Assembly (NCBI GenBank): GCA_947172415.1
Contig: OX359198.1
Coordinates: 5,859,401-5,923,400 of the forward strand
Length of the DNA: 64,000 nucleotides
Origin: Chondrosia reniformis
Lineage: Eukaryota; Porifera; Demospongiae; Chondrillida; Chondrillidae
Direction: 5' to 3'
Below are positions 48,420 to 63,059 of the stretch, piece by piece. Position 1 is the first letter of the stretch. Every line of letters starts with the position of its first letter. A program made the position numbers and the translations under genes. The notes beneath the pieces were generated by a model. The model was not told the origin of the DNA. It worked only from the letters and a program-made list of their open reading frames with translations, and did not search any database.

Positions 48420-48990
48420 CTACAGGCTCATTAAGAGAACGCCCTCAACTGATGACTATATAAGGACTGGTAATTTTGATAAAAGGAGAGTCCTGGCAGC
48501 CCTGAGGTGTGGGTGCCTCCCTCTCGAAATTGAGAAGGGCAGATTGAGACACCCTAAGGTTGATCTGGAGAGCAGGATTTGCCAGCTGTGTAACTGTGGT
48601 GCAATAGAGGACTCCACTCATTTTATTACAACCTGTCCAGCTTTCAATCATATAAGATGTAATCTTTTTGCTGAATGCTCACTTTTATCCCCTAACTTCT
48701 ACTCTTACCCAAGTATCCAAAAAAACCACTTCATCCTAACATACCCAAATCAAAAGATCTCAAATTATATTTACAGTATGTACATTCATCGTAAATCTCT
48801 CACTCATTCTCACTAATTTTTGTTCCATAAAGGTTTTGTAATACATACACCCTCCCTGCATGGCCCTGGAAATGTATACCCCTGCTAGTGACTTGTAAAC
48901 CCACCATGGGTTGGGCTATTTCTGACTGATCTTTTTTTCAGAATAGCATGTCACATTAATAAAAATCATTATTATTATTATTATTATATG
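48420..48990 (+). mobile_element. Non-LTR retrotransposon 3' end (reverse transcriptase C terminus + tail)
   Basis: Translation RTGNFDKRRVLAALRCGCLP ... RICQLCNCGAIEDSTHFI ... CPAF shows the zinc-knuckle (CxxC...HFxxxCP) that ends many LINE reverse transcriptases. It runs to a stop near 48816, then a 3' UTR (aatgtgacttgtaaac-like words) and an (ATT)n tail at about 48967-48988. 5'-truncated: no polymerase core is present. The 3' UTR resembles the tail at 54226-54350, so both come from one family. Confidence 0.75.
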
Positions 48991-49244
48991 TAGACATCAA
49001 ATTTGAAACTCAATCCTATATATACATCATATACCGCTTTCCAAAATCAATTGTTCTTCCTCTTTAAGTCAACTCTAGATTTGCTGCTGACCATTAAAGA
49101 AAGAAAATACGAACGAAAACCCTCTGCGTGAGTATGCTAACTCGGCGTTGTTACTTATAATAGAATTAATACTTTTATTAAGTATAGCTGGTGCTTAAAT
49201 TTATACTATTATATAGTTGCAGTCTGTGTACTAAATGTGTATAT

Positions 49245-49365
49245 ATTTGACGATGCTTAACCACTTTTGTATACTAAAGTGGTTAAGCACCATGCAGCAT
49301 TAGTACAGGATTAATATAATAAACTATAACTCTATTATTGTATAAAATGTTAAGCACCAGCCATA
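49245..49365. repeat. Short palindrome
   Basis: Arms tgcttaaccacttttgtata and actaaagtggttaagcacca lie back to back around 49272, with outer words taagcaccagc and its complement further out. A small foldback or MITE remnant. Confidence 0.5.
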
Positions 49366-49419
49366 CTTATAGGAACTGAATATAGTGCATATTTATAACT
49401 AGTATATTTCAACTTCCAT

Positions 49420-50130
49420 CACCACCGCGTTGGTGGCAGAGTGATGCGAGAGAGAAGTGTAAGAATAAAAGGAAGCTTCTGGAATTGGATCAATTACAAC
49501 GGTAGTCAGTTTTTTCCTTTTTTTCTTTATAATTTCACAACGTAGTTGCATATAAATAGTCCATTTTAACATGACCATTCAGGCCTGCCAGCGTGGAGCC
49601 TCGTGTAAGGAAGTAAGTCCGAACTCGTTGGCTTGGCAGTGTCTAGGTTCCGTAGCTGCCCTGTATCGGTTGGTGCCATGGGGATGTGCTCACCAATTAT
49701 CGATTTATCGATACAACGGAACCCGGGGAGGGATAAGGCCGGTTCTGTCACTCCGTGACTACCAAAGCCGAAACTGCACGAGTTAGGCGTTACCAACGAT
49801 CCTGGCCCCAGACGACCAATGATGGAAGGACGGCTCGCATTGTGGATGGTAAACGTGAACTCCCTGCGTCGAGCAAAATCCAAGTCACACCTCCTCGTGG
49901 TGCTCGACGGTAACAGCAGTCTCTGCTGGCTAACGTGACTGGTTTTTTCTTTTTTCTTATCGTCAGTATATCGCGATATTTGTTGTAACCCACTGAGAAT
50001 GGACGTTTTTCTCTTTTTTCCTTATCGTTAGCATATCGCGATATTTGTTGAAGGGTCTGGGAACCCATTGAGTTCCAAACACGCTTGGGTCGTTTTTCTT
50101 CTTTTTTCTCGTTGTGATATGTAAAATTAA
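49420..50130. other. GC-rich island with tandem tatcgcgatatttgttg units
   Basis: 49560-49930 is far richer in G+C than its surroundings and is open on both strands for about 100 codons, but matches no family I know. It is followed by about three diverged units of 65-75 bp (about 49935-50110), each holding ttttttctttttt-like T runs and tatcgcgatatttgttg. Just upstream (about 49428-49500) is a segment with weak tRNA A/B-box resemblance. The whole may be one composite element of unknown type. Confidence 0.35.
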
Positions 50131-50139
50131 TATTGAAGA

Positions 50140-51086
50140 GAATTTAAAAAAACTTTTTACAGGATGTAGACTATATTTTACTCTTACTTTACAATTTACT
50201 AAGGAAAAATTCAAAACATTGAATTTATAATAAATATTATACCAAGTTAAAGCGCCTGTACCAGTACTGAAAAAATGTGTTAAAGTGCTGGTAATGTTAT
50301 GGTCCCATGAATATCATTATATTATTATTATTAATAATTTGCCACATGCTCACCAGCACTAGGACCATATATCATATATATCATGAATATGATTTAAAAG
50401 CAATGAATGGCAGTAGTAGTTAAAATAAATGCAATAACCTACGAAACATGAGGAAGGTAGCCATGATGGAAGACATAAGTTCCAATAAAACATATATAGC
50501 AACAAGAAACTCAAATGTAAATTATTGTAGGTCATACTGGTATCATGTGGAAGAAGAACTTATTTCAGTGTCATGTAGTAATAAACAAGTCAATGATAAC
50601 CCGGCTTACAGTAACAAACCTTACTAATCCAAAAATTAATGATGCCAGTACCCGTAACCAACGTAATCAGTCTTAAAATTATAGCCACTACGTTTATAAA
50701 AACCAAGACACATTCACTGCCAATTTATATCGTGTTAATCCGTAATACATGTTTTTTCGGGCCATACTCTGATATATTAGGTATTAGGTAATCTGATATA
50801 TTAGGTTTGGGTGCATCTTGATAGCCAAAATAGGGATGATGCATCCATACCACTCACTAAAACGTGCATGATGTCAGCACTCCCATGTAAATTTTCTTTT
50901 AAGCTGAAATAAATTTTATTATAAATAAACAAGGATAATACAGATAATCAGTACATGAAATATACAGGATGAAAGATAAAAATGTCTGACTGGCAACTGT
51001 GTACTGTATATAATACGTATCCAAAGGGTGAAGATAATAGCAATCACACGTATAGAAATAATTCAACATTTGCTTTTTGTCAGCAA
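50140..51086. other. Intergenic, no gene seen
   Basis: AT-rich. A stretch near 50705-50770 repeats one from the DCAF8-fragment region at 33910-33990, and a family B scrap lies at about 50805-50850. Otherwise nothing recognised. Confidence 0.5.
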
Positions 51087-54000
51087 TTAATCCTCTCCAA
51101 GCAGTGAAGCCAAGCCTACTCCGCCCATTGACTTTGGTGTATTACTGCCCCTACTAGTTATGGGTGTATGATGTTTTGACAGCTTCGGAGATGAATCAAT
51201 TATGCTTTCACTGCTAACTTTCTTTCCTGACAATCTGGAAGTCTTCTTTCGACCCATACTTTTAAGAGGAGAACTTTGTCCCTCCTCTTTTGAAGCTATA
51301 TTTATTGAATTACTTTGGGACCTGGAAATTGATTTAGAAAAGCTCTCATCCAAGTCAGTTGAAGTGGTTGATTGAGGTGTATCAGTCACTCCAATCGCCT
51401 TTACATGTATACCTGGCCTGTAAGCTGGACTGAAGAAGGTGGATGCCCCTCCCAAATGGGGTGTGGCTAGAAGCTTCCATTTCAGCAATGTAAGGGAACC
51501 TGAAGGAAAGAAAACGTACATAATGAAAAATTGGGTACTTTAAGATCTGAAGCTGATCTTAAAACCATGATAAATAGTCCAGTTTGCTATTACGTATATG
51601 TATAGCTGTCTCTATAATCATCTCATCATTTGACTCTGGATTTTACCCCTGCCCACTCATGTCTCCTGAGGAGCACAATGAGCAAAAGGGTGTAACCACC
51701 GAAAACTTATACCATACTGATGAGTCCTAATAAGGACAATACAACTGCCTTTGGCCTGATCATCTCTTTGAGTGGCTAAGGGGAGACTCCCTTTATGTAA
51801 ACTTCAATTCCTTCCGTTGCTCATTGTGCTCCTCGGGCGACAAGAGTGGGTGGGGTAAAATCGAGAGGCAAATGATGAGGCACCTTACATAATGTTTCAC
51901 CACCCTTGAAGGGCAAAATATATTATAAATATATAACCATAACAGCAAACGCCCCATTTCTAGGTATCACATCAGTGATTACTTGATTAAAGTGACTAAG
52001 ACCAGAGTTGACAGGCAGCAATCTGTATATGTTTGGCAGCCTGACCTTCCATTGGTTTGACTATCTGAAGTTTCTCTGGCGCCACATAAGATCCTCTGTA
52101 TTTCTTTAGCTCATCACCAACACTACTGAGCCCAGAGTAGACACTGTCAACCTCTGAGGGAACTGGTGAAGAAGATCTTGGTTGAAGAAATGAACTGCTC
52201 TTGGTTGAACCCTTTAAAGGAGGTGTAGTAGCAGAAGCTGTACTGGATGTATCCTTCACTTTCTTCATTTTTTCCTCTTCTGACGCCAAACTGGTATCAA
52301 GAAGTTCCTCAATCTCACGAACTAGTTTCTCCCTCTTTTGCTGTGATTGGACAACAGATTTCACTGTTTCCATGACAACCTTTGCTTGGCTCTGGGCATA
52401 GGACTGAGGGGACTCTGGTCTGTTGGGAAGTGACATTGCTTGTAGCACCTCCCTTCTGATGCTTTCTTCAATCTCTTCTACAAGCGATTTTTGCTACAGG
52501 AATGGGATGAGACAAAAATGAAAGTTGACCATGGGGTCTTTGATGACATACAAACCTCTGCAGCAGTGGAAGTAGAACTAACAACACTCTCAACATCCGA
52601 GGAATCTCTTAACTTTTCAATCTCCCCTTGAGCTTCTTTGAGCATAGAAAACACACTCCCGTGCTTCTCCTGAAAAAGAAGTACAACAACATAATTTACA
52701 TTGGACTCTTAAGTACTATATTTTCAATCTTTACTACATTTTAAGAGTCTGAAGCTTTAGTTTATTCTTAAAAGAATTTCAATTGCTAGATCATGAATAT
52801 CTCCATTGTGAATACGCAAAAATTGGTCTATCGGGCTAAAAGTTGAAAGATGATCCTTTCACAAGATAAGTTTGACGCAGTTTGAAGAATTTCATTATTC
52901 TATTAGCAAGAATTTATCTACTGAATCTACTTCAAAGCTCCACGCACTCTATTATGTTCTAACTGACCTGTAGTTCCATAACCTCCGAGGCAAGGTGATT
53001 CTGTGAGGAGTGAGCCTCCTGAAGGTTATCCCTCAGTGTCACATTCTCACCGAGTACATGCTGGTGAGTCATTTTCAGTTCTTCCATACGAGAAGTCAGA
53101 TCTTGCAGCTTCTTCTGTAATTCAATGTTTTCACTACTCTTAACTCCTACATCACTCTGCAAGTCAGCCAAATTTGTATTAGCCTCGGCTGTAGGGAAAT
53201 TCCAGGGAAATTATGATAGTCAACTGAGCATATATTTGATCTAAATTTAATTAATAAAATGTATGTTGAAATGATTAACTATACCCAGCTGTTTCATGCA
53301 CTGCTGAATTAAATCTCTCTCTTTTTGTTCCAATTCCTCTGATTGAAACCGCAAATCATCAGCCTATGAAGCCAATAGAGTATTGGTATTATACAACAGT
53401 AGGTAGGGATGATGCAATATGAGTATGACCTCATGTCTCAATGTCATGTTATCATCTCTGAGATTCTTGGACTCCTCCCTCAACATTTGAATCCAATCAG
53501 GCAGGAGATCACTCTCACCAAGGTTACTGTCAAAGTCTGCTTCATACTCTTGTAAGTACAACTTTAGAATTTCCTCCTTTTTCGCAACATCATGTTTTAG
53601 CTGAGCAGCAGTGGAAGCTAGGTTGTCCTTCAGATCTAGAGCTTCTTCCAAGTCACTCTCCAAAAGCTCATTGCGCTTGAGGAGAAGCTGACCCAACTTG
53701 GCAGCTACCTCCAACTCCTTTTCTCTCTAAGAAAAAAAATGTAACAGCCTTTCAAAGTAATCTGGGGAGATAATTTGCATATTGCTAACTAATAATAACA
53801 ACTACTTCTACAGGCAAGTAACCTCATTACCATTACCATATTTGGGCGTATCATCCCTACTTTAGCTATACCAATGCGCCCAAACATGGAAGTGATCGAT
53901 GTGCATGGTTAAGTCACTTAAATTTCAGTTTATATACCGGTTATTGGGTTACCGGTTGTCTCCCTACTTCTAATTTCATTTTTTAAATGTTTTTATGTTT

Positions 54001-56012
54001 TATCTTTTAACACTATGTAGGATACCCTGTTGCTATATACAACCATCCTTAAAAGTATAGTAAACAAATCACTAATCTTATTTATGATATGTATTTAAAG
54101 CACAAATCCCTTAGCTAATTATTTATCATGGATTTTTATAGAGCATGCACATCCCTACCTCTCACCCCCACCCTATACACATAGATATACCTAGCTGTCA
54201 ATTCCAGAAGAGCAATGAACTTTTAAGTACTATTTATCATGACTTTCCTTTGTAATGTGACTTGTAAACCTGAACTGGTTGGGCCATCCTTATTAATCTT
54301 TGTATGGCATGTCACAATAATAAACAATTATTATTATTATTATTATGTAGCTTGACAGCTGCAGCACATTTTATATTAAATCATTGAACTGTTGGAGGAA
54401 ATCTCTGGTCTTCCAGTTGAGGAAGATAAGATCAGAATCCTTTGGTTGAGGGGTTGTTATTAACTTAACATCCCAGTGATGTGAAGTACATCTCACAGTC
54501 ACTGACAACAATTCCTCTTGTAGACGTGAAGCTAACTAGCCATGTATACCTCTTTATGACTACAACACTAATATTTCCTTTTATATGTCATCAGGTCAAA
54601 AGGAAAACTGAATTAGACACCTTCCATGTTGCATAATTTAATGGATTAATGGTATACTGATTTACAAGTATTGCATGTGATAACGTATATACAAAAACAG
54701 GCTCCATATGGCTTCATTCCTGTTATGAAATGGCTGTGTAATGGTCACGTTTTCCCGTAAAAGGAAAGAAAGATTTGGCTGAATTATGACGGGTTCTGGC
54801 TACATCTATTTACTGCCATGCCACTTATAACTTTGGCACTTTATGCATTGGGCAGTACCACATTAAGACTTTCATTTTGACACTTATGTGCCTCTTTTTG
54901 TCGTTTTGGCTTCATTTAACTTGTATGGACTGCAGAATGAAGTCATAGTGAAATAAAAGCCATATATGTTATTGGTTCTTGGGTCATCTCCTTGATATCA
55001 TCCAGACTTGGAACCATTTCCTTCAGTGTATGTAAATGAATAAAAGTGCATTTAGAATACACTTATAATGTGTGTCAAATGAAGTGTAACAACATTATGA
55101 TAAGGACAACATGGATGAAAATAGTCTCTGATTGGACAAATTCATTATGGGCTGTACACAAAAATGTAGTGACTCTGAAATTAAAACTCAGAAAATCTAT
55201 ACACACAAACCATCTCAGTTTCATAGCACAGCGTAAGGTCACAGCTATATTCACTTCCGTACACATAGTACGAAACAATGTTGCCCTCAATCCTCTCATA
55301 TCTCTGCAAGTTTGCTAGATTCTCCACATAAGAAGAGGCACCACGGGGAACAACATTCCACCATTACATTCCAGACTTAGAGTGTACCACAGACACGCTT
55401 TACACAAAAGTTATGCCCTTGAAACAATTAATTAAGAAAGGAAAGCGTATCACAAACAAACTGTATATACTCCGCGTCACGGGGAAGCAGTGTAGTGTAT
55501 CGCTGCTAACGCTCGCTTAGTTTAAAAGGTAGATATTCTCCCTTGCATAACCTACCTCTAAGAGTTGTTTGTGAAGTGTTTCCGCATCCATGTTACTCTG
55601 AGGCATTCCTACACTTTCTCTTCGGCTGTCTGAAATGGAAGGGGAACCAGAATTACTTTTGTAGCCCATTAGGTGTCAATATACCTCACTGCTCTCTAAT
55701 TAGAACTCATTAGTGGTACGAAGGGCTGATTAACTTACTGATAGACTGAAACAAGTCCTTAGCCTCAGATACACTCTTCTTACTACCATAAGTGACTCCG
55801 TCAGTGTTGTCGTCGCCCCCTATTTCCTCCAGAGTTACACTCTTTCCTTTGATACACAATACGAATGATAGCAGCTCGCTTACGTCAAGACGGCCATTTT
55901 TTGTCGGGGAAATTACGGCCACAGTCTCGGGATAAGAGAGGCGTGTTTGAGGGGAGGATGGCATTCGTGGAAGGAGCCAATCCCGAGAAAAGTATGTATC
56001 TTTATCTGCCAT
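51087..56012 (-). CDS. TRAK/Milton trafficking kinesin-binding protein
   Basis: Adaptor linking kinesin (and dynein) to mitochondrial Miro. Eight exons, 5' to 3': 55739-56012, 55556-55629, 53430-53726, 53285-53363, 52968-53188, 52556-52669, 52046-52493 and 51087-51499, all in phase, 639 aa. Exons 3-6 form the coiled-coil HAP1_N region: REKELEVAAKLGQLLLKRNE, DLIQQCMKQLAEANTNLADL and EKHGSVFSMLKEAQGEIEKL. The junction of exons 7 and 8 gives LQIVKPMEGSLTLLKWKLLA then TPHLGG, the hallmark of the Milton C-terminal domain. A Ser-rich tail follows. The N-terminal exon (MADKDTYFSRDWLL..., with LLSFVLCIKGKSVTLEEIGG) is not typical of vertebrate TRAK; its start is supported by phase and by the gene border. 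Shorter than human TRAK1/2 (over 900 aa). Confidence 0.92.
51541..51895. repeat. Palindromic MITE family E in TRAK last intron
   Basis: Left part: actctggattttacccctgcccactcatgtctcctgaggagcacaatgag-type sequence; right part: its complement (gctcattgtgctcctcgggc ... caagagtgggtggggtaaaa). Related pieces lie at 42340-42450 and 58595-58770. No ORF. Confidence 0.75.
53836..53990. repeat. MITE family B fragment
   Basis: Contains gggcgtatcatccctacttt, agctataccaatgcgcccaa and gatgtgcatggttaagtcac, the central and right parts of family B. Confidence 0.6.
54226..54350 (+). mobile_element. LINE 3' tail with (ATT)n
   Basis: atgtgacttgtaaacctgaa ... ggttgggcca ... ggcatgtcacaataataa, followed by (ATT)n. 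It matches the tail of the 48420-48990 element and lies antisense in a TRAK intron. No coding part is left. Confidence 0.6.
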
Positions 56013-56092
56013 TCTTTGTTGGAGATTAATCTTCTATCTACTATCTCCTTATACTCAAATTCCAGATCTTTGATTTCTACCAAATTTTGTAG
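56013..56092. promoter_or_regulatory. Head-to-head 5' region of TRAK and MAGUK genes
   Basis: Only 80 bp lie between the TRAK start codon and the first recognised MAGUK exon. Since that exon has no in-frame ATG before its L27-like segment, the MAGUK start exon may lie further left, antisense inside the TRAK gene. Confidence 0.4.
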
Positions 56093-59054
56093 ACATTCAC
56101 CAACTTCTGCATACTCTGGATGCGGTGACTCCAAGACTAAAGGAGCGCCAAGATGACTTGGCATTCGTAAGAAATGTAATATCAAGCAATGATTTCAAGA
56201 TTTTAATGAGAGTAAGTTTCTTTCCTATACAAGATTGAGTGACCAAGTGTGAATGGATAGTTCTTTCGTTCTATATAGCTCTATCAAGAGGTTACCAGCG
56301 GTCGAACAAAGGACACTAGACCTGTTTCGCTAAATGCACTCGAAGTATCACATTCAGTAAGCGCTTAAATACGTTAGTAATATATCTTTAAAAGGTAAAA
56401 CACATCCTTGTTGTCTGCAAACTGCAAATGTTGTCTTTTTCTTAGTTGATTTATGACTTGGATAGTGTACCGGATCCTCTAACTAGTGAATTAATGGACC
56501 TTCTTAGCGATCCACATATTAATGTAAGTACATAAATCTAAGCTTTGCATGAGTCCCTTTAATGCATACATCAGATCCACACAGCTGACTTGCAATAAAT
56601 GCTTGCATGTAAGCTATATCAATATCAATATCAAATCATTATTATACTGGTGACTCCACTTAGCCAAGTAACAAATGAATGGTACATTGTAATATGAAAA
56701 AGAGTAAGATAAGTCAAAAAAGAGAAAGGGAATGATAATTATGGGTGACATTGGAAAATAATATAGTTGGAACTGGATATACAGAATAGGATAAAATTGG
56801 AATTATAGTGGAAGCTAGAGCAATAGACCATTAAATTTACTTAAATCTAGGACCAGTATCATGATAAATATAGTAAGTTGGCTACAATGTTGAGAAAGAA
56901 TCACAGTAAAGCAAAATGGCAATACAGAATGGCTTTGATTATATTGTGTGTCTATAGCCTCTTTCTAAACCTTCCTATATTAGGCTTTGATAACAGCCCA
57001 TGACTATGTAGCTAATAAGGAATATCCTTCAGAATACATGGAGGACAGTAAAGGTGACAGAATTAAAACCATCTGGATGCAAAAGGGCAATAATCCCCTT
57101 GGAGCTACTATCAAGCAATTAAATGACAACAATGTCTGTATATCAAGAGTACTACATGGCAGTGTAGCTGACAAGTCTGGTAAGTACAGCTAGGGGATGC
57201 AGTATAACTTTGTAAGGCTGATCATGGTGTATTTCTTAAATATTATTATTATTATTATTATTATTAGAGTGCCCATGCTTACAATGAATGTATTAAAGCA
57301 AACCAAAAGTGGTTAAGGGGCACAGGGCTATACCTGGACATGTATAAACCATCGCCACTTAAGGCTAATAATAATCCTGAATTAGTTTCAATTAAAGCAC
57401 CTGGCATTTAGATATTAAAAATTGTTTAAATTGTCTCTAATTGTTCAGCTTTTATCTTCATTGCCTGACTTGTAGTTGACTTGATGTCACATTTATGAAT
57501 TTACCCTGTATTGTATAGGCTTGTTACATCCTGGGGACATCTTGCATAGTATCAATGGTGAGAGTGTGGATGGTAAAAGTATTGATGAAATTGCCGATAT
57601 CATGCAGAATCTTCAAGGTATAGTAGCATTTAAGATCACCCCAGCCAGTGATTACAATGGAAAATCAAGCAGGAATCGTCAGGTAATATTTTAAATGTGT
57701 GATTAATCTTTTTAATCAAAGTGAGTTTTCTAACATCAGCCTGTGATGAAGGTTCGAACCCACTTTTCTTATGACCCAACAATGGATGATCATCTTCCTT
57801 GTCAGGAAGCTGGACTATCATTCAATCGTGGAGATATTCTCACAATAGTTGATCAAGAAGACCCTGATTGGTGGCAGGCAATCAAGGAAGGTAATGCTGG
57901 TACAGGACTAGTACCGAGCCTTCTACAACAGCAGAGAAGGGACTATTCTAATCATGCTAAAGGACAACTCAATAAAAAGCTAGGAACTCTGGGTATATGC
58001 TTTGCCAGTATGCTCCTTAATCCATTATGATGAGTAAATTCTGAATATTTTCATCCAGGCACCCTTCGGAGGAAGATAAAAGCTAGGAAGGTAGTCTATG
58101 ACTCATCGCATCGCCATGACTACTGCTCAGGAGATGCACTGCCTTATGACGAAGTTGTAAAAATAGCACCTCAAAATAACAGACCACGCCCCCTAATATT
58201 GACAAGCTCCACCCACCCATACATTAAACTACAAGATGTAGTTACACATTTAATGACTACTCACAAAGGGCACTTCATGACCGTCCATCATTCATCACAA
58301 GCTTCAGCTGCAACTCCAGTAGCCCCAGCGATCCGTGATATTCTCCAAGTGATGGAATCAGGTCAAACTTGCTTGATAGCTCTTCCATCAAATGTGAGTT
58401 ATACAATCATATAAATCCCTTTTCTGACAATTCATTATCCTCTGTATTCAGCTTATTAGCAAGTACTATGTACCAGCTTTGAAGCCATTTGTTATATTCT
58501 TTCGGGCTCCTCGTGAAGAACACGTCCCTCAATTGACAGTAAGTAGCTAGAAACACTGTCTACTTAATTAGCAATCAAATTCTAGGATGAAATAGCTGTC
58601 TAAGGCTCAGCCATCTTATTGAGTGGCTAATTAAGGGGAGACTCTGGTTCCCATCATGTGAACTTCGGTTCCATCTATCAGCTCATTGTGCTCCTCAGGA
58701 GACACGAGTGGGTAGGATGAATCCAGAGTTCATTTATGATCCATCCGAGCTTAAGATCAGCTTTTTATCTTAAAATCCTCTATCTTTCCAGTATATTTAC
58801 TGGTCAACACGAACTACAATTGAAATATTAGGCAAATATTACGTTCTTTGGTTCTTTTTCAAATTATATAGTCAGCTGAATACAACAGATTATCCAAGGA
58901 TAATGCTCGTCAGGAATCCTTATATTTTCATATGTATGATGTCGTAAAGGAGTACAGCGATGTCCAGTCTACCAGTAGAAATGTTTTTATGATTGCTAAC
59001 AGATTAAGAAAAGATTTTCAGTGGATACCTGCCGGTTGGACTCAAAAAGTTTAG
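56093..59054 (+). CDS. MPP/PALS-like MAGUK scaffold (L27-PDZ-SH3-reduced GK), 5' end not found
   Basis: Polarity/junction scaffold. Exons: 56093-56211, 56279-56356, 56446-56523, 56984-57179, 57519-57682, 57740-57992, 58059-58393, 58452-58538 and 58872-59054, in phase, 497 codons from the first one recognised. L27-like helices come first (HQLLHTLDAVTPRLKERQDD; DLDSVPDPLTSELMDLLSDP). Then come PDZ (NNPLGATIKQLNDNNVCISR, SGLLHPGDILHSINGESVDG), SH3 (VRTHFSYDPTMDDHLPCQEA, QEDPDWWQAIKEG, GLVPSLLQQQRRDY), the hook, and a guanylate-kinase-like end (PRPLILTSSTHPYIKLQDVV, KPFVIFFRAP, WIPAGWTQKV). The order and the WxPxxW-like end match MPP5/PALS1. The GK part lacks the central GMP-binding region and the P-loop glycines. 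The first exon opens at an acceptor without an ATG, so the start codon lies in an unrecognised upstream exon. Confidence 0.88.
58595..58775. repeat. MITE family E copy in last MAGUK intron
   Basis: Begins gtggctaattaaggggagac and continues with cagctcattgtgctcctcag and gacacgagtgggtaggatg. Same family as 51541-51895. Confidence 0.65.
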
Positions 59055-59154
59055 TTTTTGACTCTAAAGTTCATGTTTTATGAACAGCTTGTTTTTCATT
59101 GTCCTTTTTTTACTGGTTATTATTCAGCAGTGATGTCATGGCAGATTATATTGG

Positions 59155-59480
59155 TATATACGGTATATTCAGTAAAAAAGTTAACGTTCTACGCCCGCAC
59201 GCACGCCCGTAGCCCTAGCTGTAGTACACCCGTAGCCGTAGCCGTAGCTGTAGTACGCCCGTAGCCGTAGCCGTAGTACGCCCGTAACTGTAGCCGTAAC
59301 CATATAGTACGTACGTACACTCGTTACCGCACCCGTAGCCGTTCTACGCCCATACTCGTTGCCGTTCTACGCCCGTACTCGTTGCCGTTCTACTCCCGTA
59401 CTCGTTGCCGTTCTACGCCCGTACTCGTAGCTGTTGAACGGGCGTAGAACGTTAACTTTTTTTACTGAATATACCGTACA
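59155..59480. mobile_element. TIR element with internal VNTR (no transposase)
   Basis: Terminal inverted repeats of about 40 bp: left acggtatattcagtaaaaaa then gttaacgttctacgcccg, right cgggcgtagaacgttaact then tttttttactgaatataccgt. The interior is a GC-rich array of gtagccgtagcc, gtagtacgccc and ctcgttgccgttctacgccc units. No ORF: a MITE-like element whose middle has become a minisatellite. Confidence 0.8.
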
Positions 59481-59625
59481 TGCACATTCAATCCTTTTGC
59501 ACTACCAGGTTGTCAGTTCAATAGTGATACATAAACAGCTTTTATTTATTGTTAATAAAACAAACTCAAAATGTATAACAATACAAACATGCATATGCAT
59601 ATAGGTACAATCTGTTTGGCAAGTA

Positions 59626-62500
<2,875 letters not shown>

Positions 62501-62515
62501 TAAATTAATAAAATG

Positions 62516-62760
62516 AAATTGAAAGTAGGGATGACAGTGTTTTCAACAGTCACTAGCACATCTTGAAAATAACAAAATAAAAAGGGATCATGTGACAAGA
62601 CTAACCATACAGTAATCTAAGTGACTACACATCACTTTCAGACTTGGGTGCATCATCCCTACTTCAGCTATACCGATGTGCCCAAACATGGAAGTGATGT
62701 GTGTGTTTGCCAGATGTACTAGCTAGTGACTGTTGACTGTTTTTCAATATTCGTAGGTAT
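62516..62760. repeat. MITE family B copy
   Basis: Starts aaattgaaagtagggatgac, then gactaaccatacagtaatc, gggtgcatcatccctacttc and agctataccgatgtgcccaa. A half copy in the other direction follows at about 63160-63300. Confidence 0.75.
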
Positions 62761-62774
62761 TATATTAGGTGGAT

Positions 62775-63022
62775 TCCCAGGGATTCGATGGAATGCATGC
62801 TAGCCAAAAGCTATAAAAAGACAAGCCCCTGTGCAGGTCTGCAAGTTTAGCGTGATCCTGGAGGATAAAAATATAACTTTTCTGTAATCCTTTCAAGCTA
62901 AGACCAGCCATGCCAGTACACAGCAAGCTGACTAAGAAGAAAGAGATTGCTATAATTGGAGGTGGCCTAGTTGGTGCATTGAATGCATTATTCATGACAA
63001 AGACGGGGTTTGATGTATACCT
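62775..63022 (+). pseudogene. Inverted partial duplicate of KMO promoter and first exon
   Basis: From ggattcgatggaatgcatgc the sequence follows the reverse complement of the KMO 5' flank, then an ATG at 62910 opens the same first-exon frame ([20 protein letters not shown]) up to GFDVY, with changes LAKM to MTKT. It then diverges and meets a stop; the rest of the exon and exon 2 are absent. High similarity points to a recent copy. Non-coding as it stands, but it carries the KMO promoter facing the other way. Confidence 0.88.
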
Positions 63023-63059
63023 CCTATTATTATGTATATACACTCCCACACATGTCACC

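Noticed and set aside
49428-49500. tRNA-like gene
   Set aside because: Only loose A- and B-box resemblance; no acceptor stem or cloverleaf could be drawn.
55046-55318. Overlapping ORFs on both strands in TRAK intron 2
   Set aside because: No domain, no splice-consistent context, composition like the surrounding intron.
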